From Candidatus Edwardsbacteria bacterium (lineage in GTDB: Bacteria > Edwardsbacteria > AC1 > EtOH8), in contig JAVHLB010000001.1 of NCBI GenBank assembly GCA_031082425.1, positions 1 through 64,000 on the forward strand: DNA of 64,000 nt, read 5' to 3'. The first letter of the stretch is position 1, and each line of letters begins with the position of its first letter. The position numbers were made by a program, and so were the translations under genes. The notes beneath the pieces were generated by a model. That model was given only the letters and a program-made list of their open reading frames with translations, did no database searches and was not told the origin of the DNA. Shown here piece after piece: positions 34,829 through 43,545 of this stretch.

Positions 34829-36145
34829 TCATCCCCCAGAAGATTCGGCTTTTTTCTGCTTGACCACGATGCCGGCCGCCACCAGACTGAAGGCCGCCAG
34901 CAATATCCCGCACCAGAAGAGGGTCACCCGCTCGTGGTTGGTGGTCCCCAGCCGGGGCAGGATGATCTGGGCCATGAAGCCGAAGACCAGGGAGCTCAGC
35001 ATGAAGCCTCCGTTCAAGACAAAGTCCCGTCCCGAGAAGATACGCCCCCACAGCTTGTCGGGGGCCGATTCATGCAGCAGGGTGTCCTGGGCCACCATCA
35101 CCGGCGAAAGAAAAACACCGATCAGCAGGCCCACCGGCAGCAGCTGCCAGTAGTGGCGGCACAGGGCGAACAGGCTGACCATGGTCCCCACCCCCAGTAG
35201 CCCCGAGACGATGATCATCCGGCGGGAGTAGCGGTGTCCCAGAAAGCCGATGGACAAGGAGCCCAACATCATGCCCAGGGCCAAAACGCCCCCCAGCACC
35301 CCCACCCCGCCGGTGCCGGAGCCAGTGCCCTTCTGGACGATGACCACCACCAGGGGATAGAGGGTCCCGCCGAAGATGGATACCAGCAGCAGCGACAGCA
35401 TCACGAATTTTACCTTGGGAGAGGAGAATATCAGGGTCCACAGCTCCTGGAGGTCGGTCTTCAGGTTGTTTATCCTCCTTCGCCAGAGCTGGACCAGTTC
35501 GGGCTCCTTTTGGCTCTCGATAACTTTTTCCCCGGTCTTGAGCATGGCAATGGTGATCACCGATATGAAGAAGGTCAGGCTGTCCAGATAGAACCCGGCC
35601 TCCCAGGGCTGCAGCTTGAGATGCCGCCAGAACCCTCCCACCACCAGCAGTCCGCCGCCCACGAAGCCCACCATCCCGGCCAGCTTATTGATGAAGTTCA
35701 TCACCGCATTGGCGGCGAAGATCTTGTTCTGCGGCACCAGGTAGGGGATCAGGGACAGCCGGGCGGCGCTGGCGAACAGCCCCATCAGGAAGGAGATGAA
35801 CACCAACGGGAAAAGGATCAGCACCGATCCGGTCAGTTTCATCAGCAGGGGGATCAGCCCGATGATCACCGCCCGGCCGGCGTCGGCCGCTATCAGCACC
35901 TTGCTCTTGGCCCGGCGGTCCACCACCACCCCCACGATGGGGCCGAACAGCAGGGCCGGCAGGGCGATGGCCACCGTGATCTGGGAATAGGCCAGCGGGG
36001 CCCGGGTGGTGTAGGCGCCGATCACCGCGATCAGGGCCATCTGGGCCAGGTAGTCGCCGAACTGGGAGACCAGCTGCCCGGCGGCGAACAGGGCGAACTT
36101 GGGCTCCGACAGTGCCGCGGCAAAATGTCCCGATTGTTTAGGCAT
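34829..36145 (-). CDS. MFS transporter
   Basis: 438 residues with about twelve helices. The N terminus FALFAAGQLVSQFGDYLAQMAL and helix 2-3 loop VVDRRAKSKVLIAADAGR are typical of the major facilitator group related to MFS_3 / enterobactin-exporter-like proteins. Probably exports a small molecule across the inner membrane; substrate unknown. Start ATG 36145, stop 4 bases before the DUF58 start. Confidence 0.9.
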   Translation of the reverse strand: MPKQSGHFAAALSEPKFALFAAGQLVSQFGDYLAQMALIAVIGAYTTRAPLAYSQITVAIALPALLFGPIVGVVVDRRAKSKVLIAADAGRAVIIGLIPLLMKLTGSVLILFPLVFISFLMGLFASAARLSLIPYLVPQNKIFAANAVMNFINKLAGMVGFVGGGLLVVGGFWRHLKLQPWEAGFYLDSLTFFISVITIAMLKTGEKVIESQKEPELVQLWRRRINNLKTDLQELWTLIFSSPKVKFVMLSLLLVSIFGGTLYPLVVVIVQKGTGSGTGGVGVLGGVLALGMMLGSLSIGFLGHRYSRRMIIVSGLLGVGTMVSLFALCRHYWQLLPVGLLIGVFLSPVMVAQDTLLHESAPDKLWGRIFSGRDFVLNGGFMLSSLVFGFMAQIILPRLGTTNHERVTLFWCGILLAAFSLVAAGIVVKQKKAESSGG

Positions 36146-36198
36146 TTTTTGACATGATTAACATGATGATGATTACTTGGGATCCCTGTATTTTCTTT

Positions 36199-36540
36199 TT
36201 ACCCGACATATTTGCCGAAATTTATCAACAAGCCTGTTCTTTTCACGGTTGCCTTCAAATAATTAACTAATTGAACTTCGTGCTCTGTTGCCAAATTATT
36301 CACGGATTTTACCTCGATAATAATTGATCCCTACACGATAATATCCGCAATATAATCTCCAACCACGGTGCTTCCATATTTGACGGAAATAGCCTTCTGT
36401 TGTTCAGCTTTTAACCCAAAATTCGACAATTCAATCATCAAGCTATTCTCATATGTCTTTTCCGGAAAACCAAAACCAAGGGTGTTGTGAACTTTATAGG
36501 CACATTTGATTATCTGTTCTGTCAGGCTGTCATTTTCCAT
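36199..36540 (-). pseudogene. GxxExxY protein with one in-frame amber stop
   Basis: From ATG 36540 the frame reads MENDSLTEQIIKCAYKVHNT, LGFGFPEKTYENSLMIEL (the GxxExxY motif: GFPEKTY) and GDYIADIIV, then TAG at 36333-36331, then continues in the same frame as GSIIIEVKSVNNLATEHEVQ and LLINFGKYVG to TAA at 36199. The family normally has a Glu at the stop position (V-E-x-x-I-I-E-K), so GAG to TAG explains it. Total 113 codons, family length. Function of GxxExxY proteins is unknown; a PD-(D/E)XK-like nuclease fold has been proposed. AT-rich relative to neighbours. Confidence 0.8.
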
Positions 36541-36557
36541 AATGGCAAGAAATCATG

Positions 36558-37019
36558 TCAATCCTGTCTGCGTTTCCCCACCCCGGTGTGGCCGAAACCG
36601 CCCTGGCCCCTGGCCGTATTGTTCAGCGATCTCACTTTGACCAGCTCCGCCTTGACCACAGGAGCTATCACCAACTGAGCTATTCTGTCACCAGGTTGAA
36701 TGGTGAATATTTTTTTTCCCAGATTGATCAAAATCACCCCCACCTCCCCGCGGTAGTCGGCGTCGATAGTGCCCGGGGCATTGACGATGGAAATGCCGTG
36801 TTTTATGGCCAGGCCACTCCGGGGCCTTACCTGGCCTTCAAAGCCGGGCGGGATCTCCAGGGCCAGGCCGGTGGGCACCAGGCTTATCTGCCCGGGTTTT
36901 ATTTTTATGGGTTTCCCGATAGCCGCCTTAAGGTCCATCCCGGATGAATGGACGGTGGAATATTCCGGCATCCGGGCTGAATCGGAGAGCAGGGATATCT
37001 TTATTTTCAAAGATTTCAT
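36558..37019 (-). CDS. dut: dUTP diphosphatase
   Basis: 153 residues; trimeric dUTPase that converts dUTP to dUMP. All five motifs present: SGMDLKAAI (1), RPRSGLAIKHGI (2), NAPGTIDADYRGEVGVI (3, catalytic Asp and Tyr), GDRIAQLVI (4) and a C-terminal RGQGGFGHTGVG (5, phosphate-binding; usual is GGFGSTG). Start ATG 37019. Separate from the broken gene downstream by 17 bases. Confidence 0.95.
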   Translation of the reverse strand: MKSLKIKISLLSDSARMPEYSTVHSSGMDLKAAIGKPIKIKPGQISLVPTGLALEIPPGFEGQVRPRSGLAIKHGISIVNAPGTIDADYRGEVGVILINLGKKIFTIQPGDRIAQLVIAPVVKAELVKVRSLNNTARGQGGFGHTGVGKRRQD

Positions 37020-37108
37020 TACAATTTTAATAATTTATTTTATCCGTTCGCTTGCTTATTATATCAATTGCCCATTAGTTTGACAATAAAATTGTTGAAT
37101 AAATGCAA

Positions 37109-37132
37109 AGGGGCGATGCTCCGATCGCCCCG
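37109..37132 (-). terminator. Terminator after the aminotransferase gene
   Basis: Minus strand GGGGCGAT-CGGAGC-ATCGCCCC then TTTGCATTT, 20 bases after the aminotransferase stop and before dut. A short stem with a weak T-run; plausible Rho-independent terminator. Confidence 0.7.
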
Positions 37133-37151
37133 TGGTCAGATTTTTCCGGGA

Positions 37152-38369
37152 TCATTTCCGGCGGTTGTAAGCCTCGATCCCCTTGGCCAGCACTTTCAGG
37201 GCCTTCCGCAGGTCGCTTTCCTTTAGCACGTAAGCCAGGCGGACCTCCTGCTTGCCCTGGCCCGGCGTGGCATAGAAGCCGTCGCCCGGGGCCACCATGG
37301 TGGTGGCGCCCTCATGCGTGAAATCGGTCAGCATCCACTGGGCGAACTTGTCGGAATCGTCGATCGGCAGATGGGGCATGATGTAAAAGGCCCCGGCCGG
37401 TTTTTTGAAGATGGCCCCGGGAATTTTCCCCAGCTCCTCGCAGACCACATCGCGGCGCCGCTGGTACTCGGTGATCATCTTCTTGAGGTATTTGTCGATG
37501 GTCTGGTATCCGGCTATGGCCCCCACCTGTTCGATGGTGGGCGGGCACAGCCGGGCCTGCCCGAACTTGAGCATGGTCTGCATGATCTCGGGATTGCGGC
37601 ACACCACGCAGCCCACCCTGGCCCCGCAGGCCGAAAAACGTTTGGAGATGGAATCCATCATAATGGCCCGATCCTCGATGCCCGGGATATGCAGGATGCT
37701 GGTGTGATAGCCTCCGTCGTAGGTGAACTCCCGGTAGACCTCGTCGGCCAGCAGCCAGAGATTTTTCTCCTGGGCCAGGCCGGCCAGCATCTCCAGATCT
37801 TTTCTGGAAAAGAGGGCTCCGGTGGGATTGTTGGGTGAACAGAACATGATGGCCTTGGTTCTGTCGGTGATCCGCTTGACGAACTCGGCCTTGGAGGGCA
37901 GGGCGAAGCCCTCCTCCACATCGGTGGGCACCGGCATGATCTTGATGCCGGCCATGGTGGCAAAGCCGTTATAATTGGTATAGAACGGCTCGGGAACCAG
38001 TATTTCGTCGCCGGGATCGCCGATGGCCATCATGGCGAAGATGATGGCCTCCGAGCCGGCGGTGGTCACCAGGACATCATCGGGGGAAACCATGATATCC
38101 TGCCGCTCCAGGTATTTCTTTATCTCCTGTCTCAGGGCCGGCAGCCCCTGGGAGGGGCCGTAGGCCAGCACCTCCTCGCCAAAATTGCGGATGGCATCCA
38201 TGATGTCCTTGGGGGTGGCGATATCCGGCTGCCCGATGTTGAGATGATAGATATGGGTGCCCCTCTGCCTGGCGGCGTCGGCCAGCGGCACCAGTCTTCT
38301 GATGGGAGAGGCCTGCATGCCCAGGGCCCTTTGGGACAGTCCCATGGTCGTCTTTTTCTCTTTGCTCAT
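37152..38369 (-). CDS. Class I/II pyridoxal-phosphate aminotransferase
   Basis: 405 residues from the ATG at 38369, which has AGGATGG about six bases upstream; an ATG at 38378 does not. Fold-type I enzyme: YHLNIGQPDIATPKD, VTTAGSEAIIFAM, FCSPNNPTGALFS and MMDSISKRFSACGARVG (PLP lysine in SISKRFS) are intact. Most like aspartate/aromatic aminotransferases. No biosynthetic cluster around it that would fix the substrate. Length normal. Confidence 0.88.
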   Translation of the reverse strand: MSKEKKTTMGLSQRALGMQASPIRRLVPLADAARQRGTHIYHLNIGQPDIATPKDIMDAIRNFGEEVLAYGPSQGLPALRQEIKKYLERQDIMVSPDDVLVTTAGSEAIIFAMMAIGDPGDEILVPEPFYTNYNGFATMAGIKIMPVPTDVEEGFALPSKAEFVKRITDRTKAIMFCSPNNPTGALFSRKDLEMLAGLAQEKNLWLLADEVYREFTYDGGYHTSILHIPGIEDRAIMMDSISKRFSACGARVGCVVCRNPEIMQTMLKFGQARLCPPTIEQVGAIAGYQTIDKYLKKMITEYQRRRDVVCEELGKIPGAIFKKPAGAFYIMPHLPIDDSDKFAQWMLTDFTHEGATTMVAPGDGFYATPGQGKQEVRLAYVLKESDLRKALKVLAKGIEAYNRRK

Positions 38370-38407
38370 TATCGCCATCCTATAAACTTGAATTTATAAA
38401 TTTATTT

Positions 38408-39691
38408 TTAATTGCCCTGGAGCATCTCCCGCAGTTGCGGCAATGAGATGTCCCTGGCGGATACCGGCCCCAGAACGGCCGCCGCCAAAGCCTCCGGGCG
38501 GATCACCCTTTGGGCAACCGCTAAAAGATCATCGGCCGTGACGGCATCGATCTTAACCAGGGTCTGCCCCAGGTCCCGGTAGGGCTCCCGGTTTATCTCC
38601 ATCTTGGCCAGGCGCATCATCCGGTTGGAAGTGCTCTCCAGGCCCAGCATCAGATTGCCTTTGAGCTGGGCCTTGGCGTTCTCCAGTTCCTCCGGCGATG
38701 GCGGCTCCACCAGCAGCCGTTTGAATTCGGCCAGGGTGGTTTCCAAAGATCTTCTGGTCTGCTCCACCGCCACCCCCAGATAGACCCCGAACAGCCCGGT
38801 ATCGCGATACAGGTCGGCGAAGGAATAGATGGAATAGGCCAGGCCCTCCTCCTCCCGGATCTTCTGGAACAGCCGGGAGCTCATCCCTCCCCCGAAGATG
38901 GTGTTCAACACCAGCAGGGCATAGCGGCCTGGGTCGCTGAAGGCCAGGGCCGGCATCCCCAGGCAGATGTGCACCTGGGAGGTCTTTTTCCTTTTAAGCA
39001 ATAACCCCGGGGCCTTTATATCGGCATCGGCTGTTTTCTTGGGAACGGCGGAGGTTTGGTATCGGCCCAGATATCTCCGGGCCAGCTGCTCCAGGGCCTG
39101 GTGTTCCACCCGCCCGGCCACCGCCAGCACCATGTTTCCTGGAAGGTAATTCTTGCGGCGAAAGGCCTGTATGTCCGCCATGTTAAAAGACTGGCAATTC
39201 TCCCGGCTGCCCAGAATGGGGTAGCTTAACGGGTGACCGCTGAACAGGGCCTCGGAAAAAAGCTCGTGGACCATCTCGTCGGGAGTATCCTCGACCGTTT
39301 TGATCTCCTCCAGAATGACCTTCCGCTCTTTCTCCAGATCCTGGGGGTCAAGACGGGGATGAGAGATGATGTCGGACAGGATGTCCACCGCCTGTGGAAG
39401 GTGTTCGTCCAGGACCCGGGCGTAGAAACAGGTCTCTTCCTTGGAGGTGAAGGCGTCCAGATGGCCGCCGATGGATTCCAGGAAGATGGCGATATCCCGG
39501 GCGGTGCGGGTCTGGGTTCCCTTGAACAGCAGATGTTCTACCAGGTGGGACAGGCCGTTCTCGCTTGACCGCTCATCCCGCGATCCCCGGGCTATCCACA
39601 GCCCCACGGCCACCGAGCGTACGTGGGGAATCTTCTCGCTTACCAAGGTTATGCCGTTGGGAAGCACCGAATGGTTATAGATAATGCTCAT
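38408..39691 (-). CDS. M16 (pitrilysin-type) zinc peptidase
   Basis: 427 residues. GLSHLVEHLLFKGTQTRTA has the inverted HxxEH zinc motif (HLVEH), with the downstream ILEEIKTVEDTPDE providing the third ligand Glu and the conserved Glu. The second half has GGGMSSRLFQKIREEEGLAYS, the usual substrate-binding region. Related to mitochondrial processing peptidase-like enzymes found in most bacteria (probable processing or degradation of short peptides). Start ATG 39691; 38 bases upstream of the aminotransferase. Confidence 0.92.
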   Translation of the reverse strand: MSIIYNHSVLPNGITLVSEKIPHVRSVAVGLWIARGSRDERSSENGLSHLVEHLLFKGTQTRTARDIAIFLESIGGHLDAFTSKEETCFYARVLDEHLPQAVDILSDIISHPRLDPQDLEKERKVILEEIKTVEDTPDEMVHELFSEALFSGHPLSYPILGSRENCQSFNMADIQAFRRKNYLPGNMVLAVAGRVEHQALEQLARRYLGRYQTSAVPKKTADADIKAPGLLLKRKKTSQVHICLGMPALAFSDPGRYALLVLNTIFGGGMSSRLFQKIREEEGLAYSIYSFADLYRDTGLFGVYLGVAVEQTRRSLETTLAEFKRLLVEPPSPEELENAKAQLKGNLMLGLESTSNRMMRLAKMEINREPYRDLGQTLVKIDAVTADDLLAVAQRVIRPEALAAAVLGPVSARDISLPQLREMLQGN

Positions 39692-39754
39692 TCAAATTCG
39701 GAAATATTCTTGATGATGATATATTTTTGCGGGGAGGCGGGCAATATAACCGCG

Positions 39755-41458
39755 TCAGCGGACCTTGATATCTTTCAGGCGCAGCTGCAGTTTCTTTTGC
39801 CCCTGCCATTCGTTCTCCTCCAGCACAAAGGCCATATCCAGCGTGGCATCGGGATCCTCCACCTCGTCCAACAGATCGCCTAAGGAGAACCCGATAGCAT
39901 CGAATACCCGCTGTTTTTGCTTGACCTTGAATTTCAGGTGGTTCTTGCCAACGATGTACGGGCTCCCCACCACCCGCAGCTGCTGTGAGGCCAGCACCGG
40001 ATGGCGGTTGCCCGGCCCGAAGGGGGCGAATTTGGCAAAACTCCTGACGGTGTTGGAATCCACCTCGTCCATATCCACCAGAGCATCCAGCGCCTGGGTG
40101 GGTATCAGATCATCGCTGGTCAGCGTCTGCTTGGCTATCTGGTTCATCTTCTGTCGGAACTCCGGGATCTTGGCCGTCTCTATGGACATCCCGGCGGCAT
40201 ACTTATGCCCGCCGAAGCCCAGCAGATGCTCCTGGCAGCCCTTCAACGCTTCGTGCAGATGGAAGGCGGCGATGGAGCGGGCCGAGCCCTTGCCCTTCTC
40301 GCCGTCCACTGCGATCAGGATGGTGGGGCGGTAGAACTGCTCCACCAGCCGGGAGGCTACGATGCCGATGACCCCCTGATGCCAGTTTTCGGACTCCAGC
40401 ACTATCACCATCACCTGATCCAGGTCCACCCGTTGTTTCACCATGCTGACCGCATCGGCCAGGATCAGATCGTCTATCTCCTTGCGCTTGCGGTTCTCCT
40501 GATCCAGGGTCCGGGCGATGGCAAAGGCCTCGTCCTGGTTCTCGGTGATCAGCAGCCTCAAGGCCGAATCGGCCTCGCCGATCCTGCCCGCCGCATTGAT
40601 CCGGGGGGCCAGCATGAACACGATCTGCCCGGAATCCAGCGGCTTCCCGGTAAGGCCGGTCACCTCCAGCAGGGCCCTGATGCCGGGTTTGCTGCTGCTG
40701 CGGATCTTCTCCAGCCCGAATTTTGCCAGCACCCGGTTCTCGCCGGTCAGCGGAACGATGTCGGCCAGGGTGCCCAAAGCCACCAGGTCCAGGTTCTCCT
40801 GCAGCTGGCCTTCGTCCAGGCCCAAGTGCCGGTAAAGCCCCTGCAGCATCTTGTAGGCCACCCCCACCCCGGCCAGCTCCTTGAACTGATAGCTGCAATC
40901 CGAACGTTTGGGATCCAGCACCGCCACCGCATTGGGCAGGCTTTCCTTGGGTTCATGGTGATCGGTTATTATGCATTCTATGCCCAGAGACCGGGCCAGC
41001 TCCACCTCCTGATGAGCGGTTATGCCGCAATCCACCGAGACGATCAGTTTGACCCCGCGCTTCCGGGCTTCTTCAACGCCGTTGGAAGAAATGCCGTATC
41101 CCTCCTTGGCCCGGCTGGGAAGATACCAGGTGACATCGCCCCCCAGGTATGACAGGGAGCGCCACAACAATGCCGTCCCGGTGATGCCGTCGACATCGTA
41201 ATCGCCGTAGATCATGACCCTCTCTTTTTCCCGGAGGGCCCTTTCCAGGCGGTCAACGATGACCGCCATACCCTTCATGGTGAATGGGTCATGGCAATCG
41301 CTCATCCGGGGGTCCAGGAACAGCCGGGCCTCATCGACGTTTTTTATCCCCCGTACCAGCAGCAGCCGGGCCACCAGGGGGGTCACCTCCAACGAGACCG
41401 CCAGCTCCTTGACCAGTTGTTCGTCCCCGCCCTCGGGGAATATCCATTTTCTTTCCAT
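39755..41458 (-). CDS. recJ: Single-stranded-DNA-specific exonuclease
   Basis: 567 residues, typical RecJ length. 5'-3' exonuclease for recombination and mismatch repair. DHH-family motifs in order: IYGDYDVDGITGTALLW (motif I), IVSVDCGITAHQEV, CIITDHHEPKESLPNA (DHH), LDLVALGTLADIVPL and, in the DHHA1 part, GFGGHKYAAGMSIE. OB-fold C-terminal domain follows. Start ATG 41458; rnpB lies directly upstream. Confidence 0.95.
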   Translation of the reverse strand: MERKWIFPEGGDEQLVKELAVSLEVTPLVARLLLVRGIKNVDEARLFLDPRMSDCHDPFTMKGMAVIVDRLERALREKERVMIYGDYDVDGITGTALLWRSLSYLGGDVTWYLPSRAKEGYGISSNGVEEARKRGVKLIVSVDCGITAHQEVELARSLGIECIITDHHEPKESLPNAVAVLDPKRSDCSYQFKELAGVGVAYKMLQGLYRHLGLDEGQLQENLDLVALGTLADIVPLTGENRVLAKFGLEKIRSSSKPGIRALLEVTGLTGKPLDSGQIVFMLAPRINAAGRIGEADSALRLLITENQDEAFAIARTLDQENRKRKEIDDLILADAVSMVKQRVDLDQVMVIVLESENWHQGVIGIVASRLVEQFYRPTILIAVDGEKGKGSARSIAAFHLHEALKGCQEHLLGFGGHKYAAGMSIETAKIPEFRQKMNQIAKQTLTSDDLIPTQALDALVDMDEVDSNTVRSFAKFAPFGPGNRHPVLASQQLRVVGSPYIVGKNHLKFKVKQKQRVFDAIGFSLGDLLDEVEDPDATLDMAFVLEENEWQGQKKLQLRLKDIKVR

Positions 41459-41485
41459 ATACCTGCTTTGTTTTTGCTTAAAAAG

Positions 41486-41893
41486 GGACAGGACCTGTAA
41501 GCCGAGTTCTGTATCCCGCCTAAAGGGACGGCGATCATCTCTCTGGTCCCGGCCATACGGTCGGGATCAAGCAACCTACCCTTCCGCCTTCCGAACGGGC
41601 CGTCCTTATACCGCTTTTCAGCGGAACGGCGGAATCTATTTGGTCTTGCTCCGGCAGGGGCTTGCCATGCCCTGGAAGTTGTCTTGCCAGGCGGTGAGCT
41701 CTTACCTCGCCTTTTCACCCTTACCTTGTAGGGGCGGAATTAAATTCCGCCCCTACAAGGCGGTATATTTTCTGTGGCGCTTTCCGTACCCGCCGCATTA
41801 CCGGCGGATCCCCCGGTTTTCCCGGGGCTGCCTGCCCTCTGGAGCTCGGACTTTCCTCCCCGCCAAAGCGGGGCGATCACCCGGTCCTGTCCT
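41486..41893 (-). ncRNA. rnpB: RNase P RNA, class A
   Basis: Minus strand. Ends GGACAGGACC and GGTCCTGTCC pair perfectly as P1. GAGGAAAGTCCGAGCTCC, the CAGAGGGCAGG region, GGTAAGGGTGAAAAGG, AGAGCTCACCGCC, GGAGCAAGACCAAATAGA, GGTAGGTTGCTTGA and the 3' ACAGAACTCGGCTTACAGG are the hallmark conserved blocks, in the right order. Processes tRNA 5' ends. A TTTTT run follows the 3' end. About 408 bases, normal. The P12 position carries an inserted palindrome (41724-41760). Confidence 0.95.
41724..41760. repeat. Perfect 37-bp palindrome forming helix P12 of rnpB
   Basis: An 18-base arm CCTTGTAGGGGCGGAATT, one central A, and its exact complement. It occupies the place of P12 between the CCGCC and GGTAAGGGTGAAA blocks. 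The GTAGGGGCGG core recurs in imperfect form at 53480-53512 and as a half-site near 55190-55206, so it looks like a dispersed palindromic repeat that has landed in a tolerant RNA helix. Confidence 0.8.
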
Positions 41894-41905
41894 AGATAGG
41901 CTTGA

Positions 41906-42487
41906 TTATAATTCCGGAATGGTCTGATTGTCAATGGCCAGGTTGGCCAGCCGGTCGGCCAGCCGGTTCTGGGCCCGGGGGATGGCCTGGATATCCCATT
42001 TATCCATCTGGGAAAGCAGCTCCTGGGCCTGGACGAAAAGCTTTTTCAGCCTCGGCTCCTTGATGCGGTAGCTGCCCTTTATCTGGTTGGCCAGCAGTTC
42101 GCTGTCGGTCTGAATGGACAGCTTGGAAAACCCCCGCTCTCTGGCCAGCTTCAGCCCGAAGATCAGGGCCTGATATTCGGCTTCGTTGTTGGTGGCCCTG
42201 CCCAGATACTGGCTGCGCTCGGCCAGAACCTTCCCGTGGCTGTCCAGCAGGGCCGCCCCGGCCCCGGCCTGGCCGGGATTGCCCCGGGCCGCGCCGTCGA
42301 TGGCCAGCGTCACCTGGGTGACGCCGAAATCGGTTTCGATCTTGTCGGCCAGGGCCACCAAAGCCTCCTTGAGAGTGTCCTTGGAGCATCCCATGGATTC
42401 CGAGATATCCTCCATGGGATGGCCGGAGGCCACCTTTCGCAGCACTGTCGAGAGCTTGGAATATACCTGGTCCTTGTCCTTGGTCAT
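41906..42487 (-). CDS. RNase HI-like protein with N-terminal helical domain
   Basis: 193 residues. The C-terminal ~130 residues are an RNase H fold: LAIDGAARGNPGQAGAGAA (first Asp), ATNNEAEYQALIFG (Glu), IQTDSELLANQI (second Asp) and QNRLADRLANLA (last Asp), all catalytic residues present. It probably cuts RNA in RNA-DNA hybrids. The first ~60 residues form an extra helical region (YSKLSTVLRKVASGHPMEDI then a DTLKEALVAL helix) not found in ordinary RnhA and unlike the hybrid-binding domain. Sits between rnpB and the zinc-ribbon gene, 18 bases downstream of the latter. Confidence 0.85.
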   Translation of the reverse strand: MTKDKDQVYSKLSTVLRKVASGHPMEDISESMGCSKDTLKEALVALADKIETDFGVTQVTLAIDGAARGNPGQAGAGAALLDSHGKVLAERSQYLGRATNNEAEYQALIFGLKLARERGFSKLSIQTDSELLANQIKGSYRIKEPRLKKLFVQAQELLSQMDKWDIQAIPRAQNRLADRLANLAIDNQTIPEL

Positions 42488-42505
42488 AACCGCACCTCGA
42501 TAAGG

Positions 42506-43225
42506 TTATTGTTGTTGTTTGGGATCCTGCCAGATCAGGATCCGGCCGCAGTTCTCACAGGTTATTATCTTGTCCATGTCCCGGATACGGTTGAGCAGCT
42601 GGGTGGGCAGGTTGCCGAAGCAGCCTCCGCAGGCTCCGTTCCTGACCGCCACCACCGCTATCCCGTTGCGGGCTTTGCCGATCTTGTCGTAGCTGGCCAG
42701 GATATCCTTGGGCAGGCCGGTCAGGGAATCCTGCTTGGCCTTTATCAGCTCAGCCAATTTTGCCGACACCCCGGCCGCCTCCTTATCCAGCTCCTGCTGT
42801 TTTCCCCGGCTGTCATTTTCGGCGGAGGCAAAGACCGCTTTTTCCTCGGCCTCCTGCAGGCCCAGTTTTTCCAGGCTCTCCATGATGGTCAGGATCTGCT
42901 CTTCGATATCGGAGATCTTCTTTTTCTCCCCTTCTATCTCATGGAGCATGGTGGTATATTCCTTGTTGGTCTTGACCGCCAGCAGCTGGGTCTGGTGTTT
43001 TTTGATATTGGCCGAGGTCTGTTCCACCTCCAGCTCCAGGGCCTTTTTTTGCCTGGTCAGATCTTCCTGCTGCCGGTTGACCTGGTCCAGCCGGGAGCGC
43101 GATTCTTTGAGCCGTTCCTGGATGTCGGCGCTATCCTTCGGTATCTGGTCCAGCCGGCCCTGGCTATCCCTGATCCGGTCGTCCAGCTCCTGGATATGGT
43201 AGATGGCTTGAAGGGTGTCTTTCAT
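42506..43225 (-). CDS. Coiled-coil protein with C-terminal C4 zinc ribbon (DUF164 / CdsZ-like)
   Basis: 239 residues. Residues ~10-170 are almost entirely heptad-pattern coiled coil; the last ~60 contain CGGCFGNLPTQ ... CENCGRILIW, a two-CxxC zinc ribbon. Members are cytoplasmic and widely conserved; in chlamydiae a related protein binds secretion apparatus parts, and others bind RNA or NTPase partners. Frequently next to RNase HI and GTP cyclohydrolase-like genes, matching the neighbour here. Own promoter possible but a terminator and a putative small RNA lie upstream. Confidence 0.85.
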   Translation of the reverse strand: MKDTLQAIYHIQELDDRIRDSQGRLDQIPKDSADIQERLKESRSRLDQVNRQQEDLTRQKKALELEVEQTSANIKKHQTQLLAVKTNKEYTTMLHEIEGEKKKISDIEEQILTIMESLEKLGLQEAEEKAVFASAENDSRGKQQELDKEAAGVSAKLAELIKAKQDSLTGLPKDILASYDKIGKARNGIAVVAVRNGACGGCFGNLPTQLLNRIRDMDKIITCENCGRILIWQDPKQQQ

Positions 43226-43246
43226 GGTAATCGTCTCTCCGGATAT

Positions 43247-43283
43247 AATTAAAAAGTGCGTTTCCCTATATCGGGAAACGCAC
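43247..43283 (-). terminator. Rho-independent terminator
   Basis: Minus strand GTGCGTTTCCC, 6-base loop, GGGAAACGCAC, then TTTTT. It lies upstream of the zinc-ribbon gene, so it must end a transcript coming from the right, namely the small RNA proposed at 43284-43397. Confidence 0.85.
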
Positions 43284-43397
43284 CGGTTAGAACCAATGCC
43301 TGCCGGCAGGAGTGCTCTGGTCCGGCCGACCTATCTCGAAATTACATTTCACTATGACTGGGGAACGGTTCATTGGGCTCTCTTTCTTTAGCTCGTC
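43284..43397 (-). ncRNA. Putative small RNA, copy A
   Basis: A promoter on the minus strand (TTGACT at 43433-43428, 18-base spacer, TAAAAT at 43409-43404) predicts a start near 43397 and a transcript of ~150 bases ending in the terminator at 43247. The block from about 43311 to 43438 is ~78 percent identical, without gaps, to 47638-47765, including promoter and transcribed parts. It contains the conserved CCGTTCCCCAGTCAT and a small hairpin GGTC-GGCCG-GACC. No good ORF. I cannot match it to 6S, SRP, tmRNA, or a common riboswitch. Confidence 0.55.
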
Positions 43398-43403
43398 CAT
43401 TCC

Positions 43404-43433
43404 ATTTTAGCACCAAATGGTGAGGTAAGTCAA
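43404..43433 (-). promoter_or_regulatory. Sigma-70-type promoter of putative small RNA A
   Basis: TTGACT and TAAAAT on the minus strand separated by 18 bases; the same arrangement (TTGACA-18-TAAAAC at 47762-47733) precedes copy B. Confidence 0.6.
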
Positions 43434-43545
43434 TAAAAAACATGGGATAAACCACCCATCGAATAATCTTCCTTTGTCAAGATACCGGCCAAAAGCAAAG
43501 CCGGCTGAAGCCACCTCCGGGCGGCCAGACTGCTGGAAAAATTAT

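Noticed and set aside
41383..41934. Small open frames across the 41.4-41.9 kb gap
   Set aside because: The stretch is RNase P RNA, with all conserved blocks and pairing ends.
43284..43433. Identity as 6S RNA, SRP RNA, tmRNA or a common riboswitch
   Set aside because: None of the signature words (for example GGTCAGGTCCGGAAGGAAGCAGC core, GCTGAGA, cobalamin box) are present; left as an unknown module.
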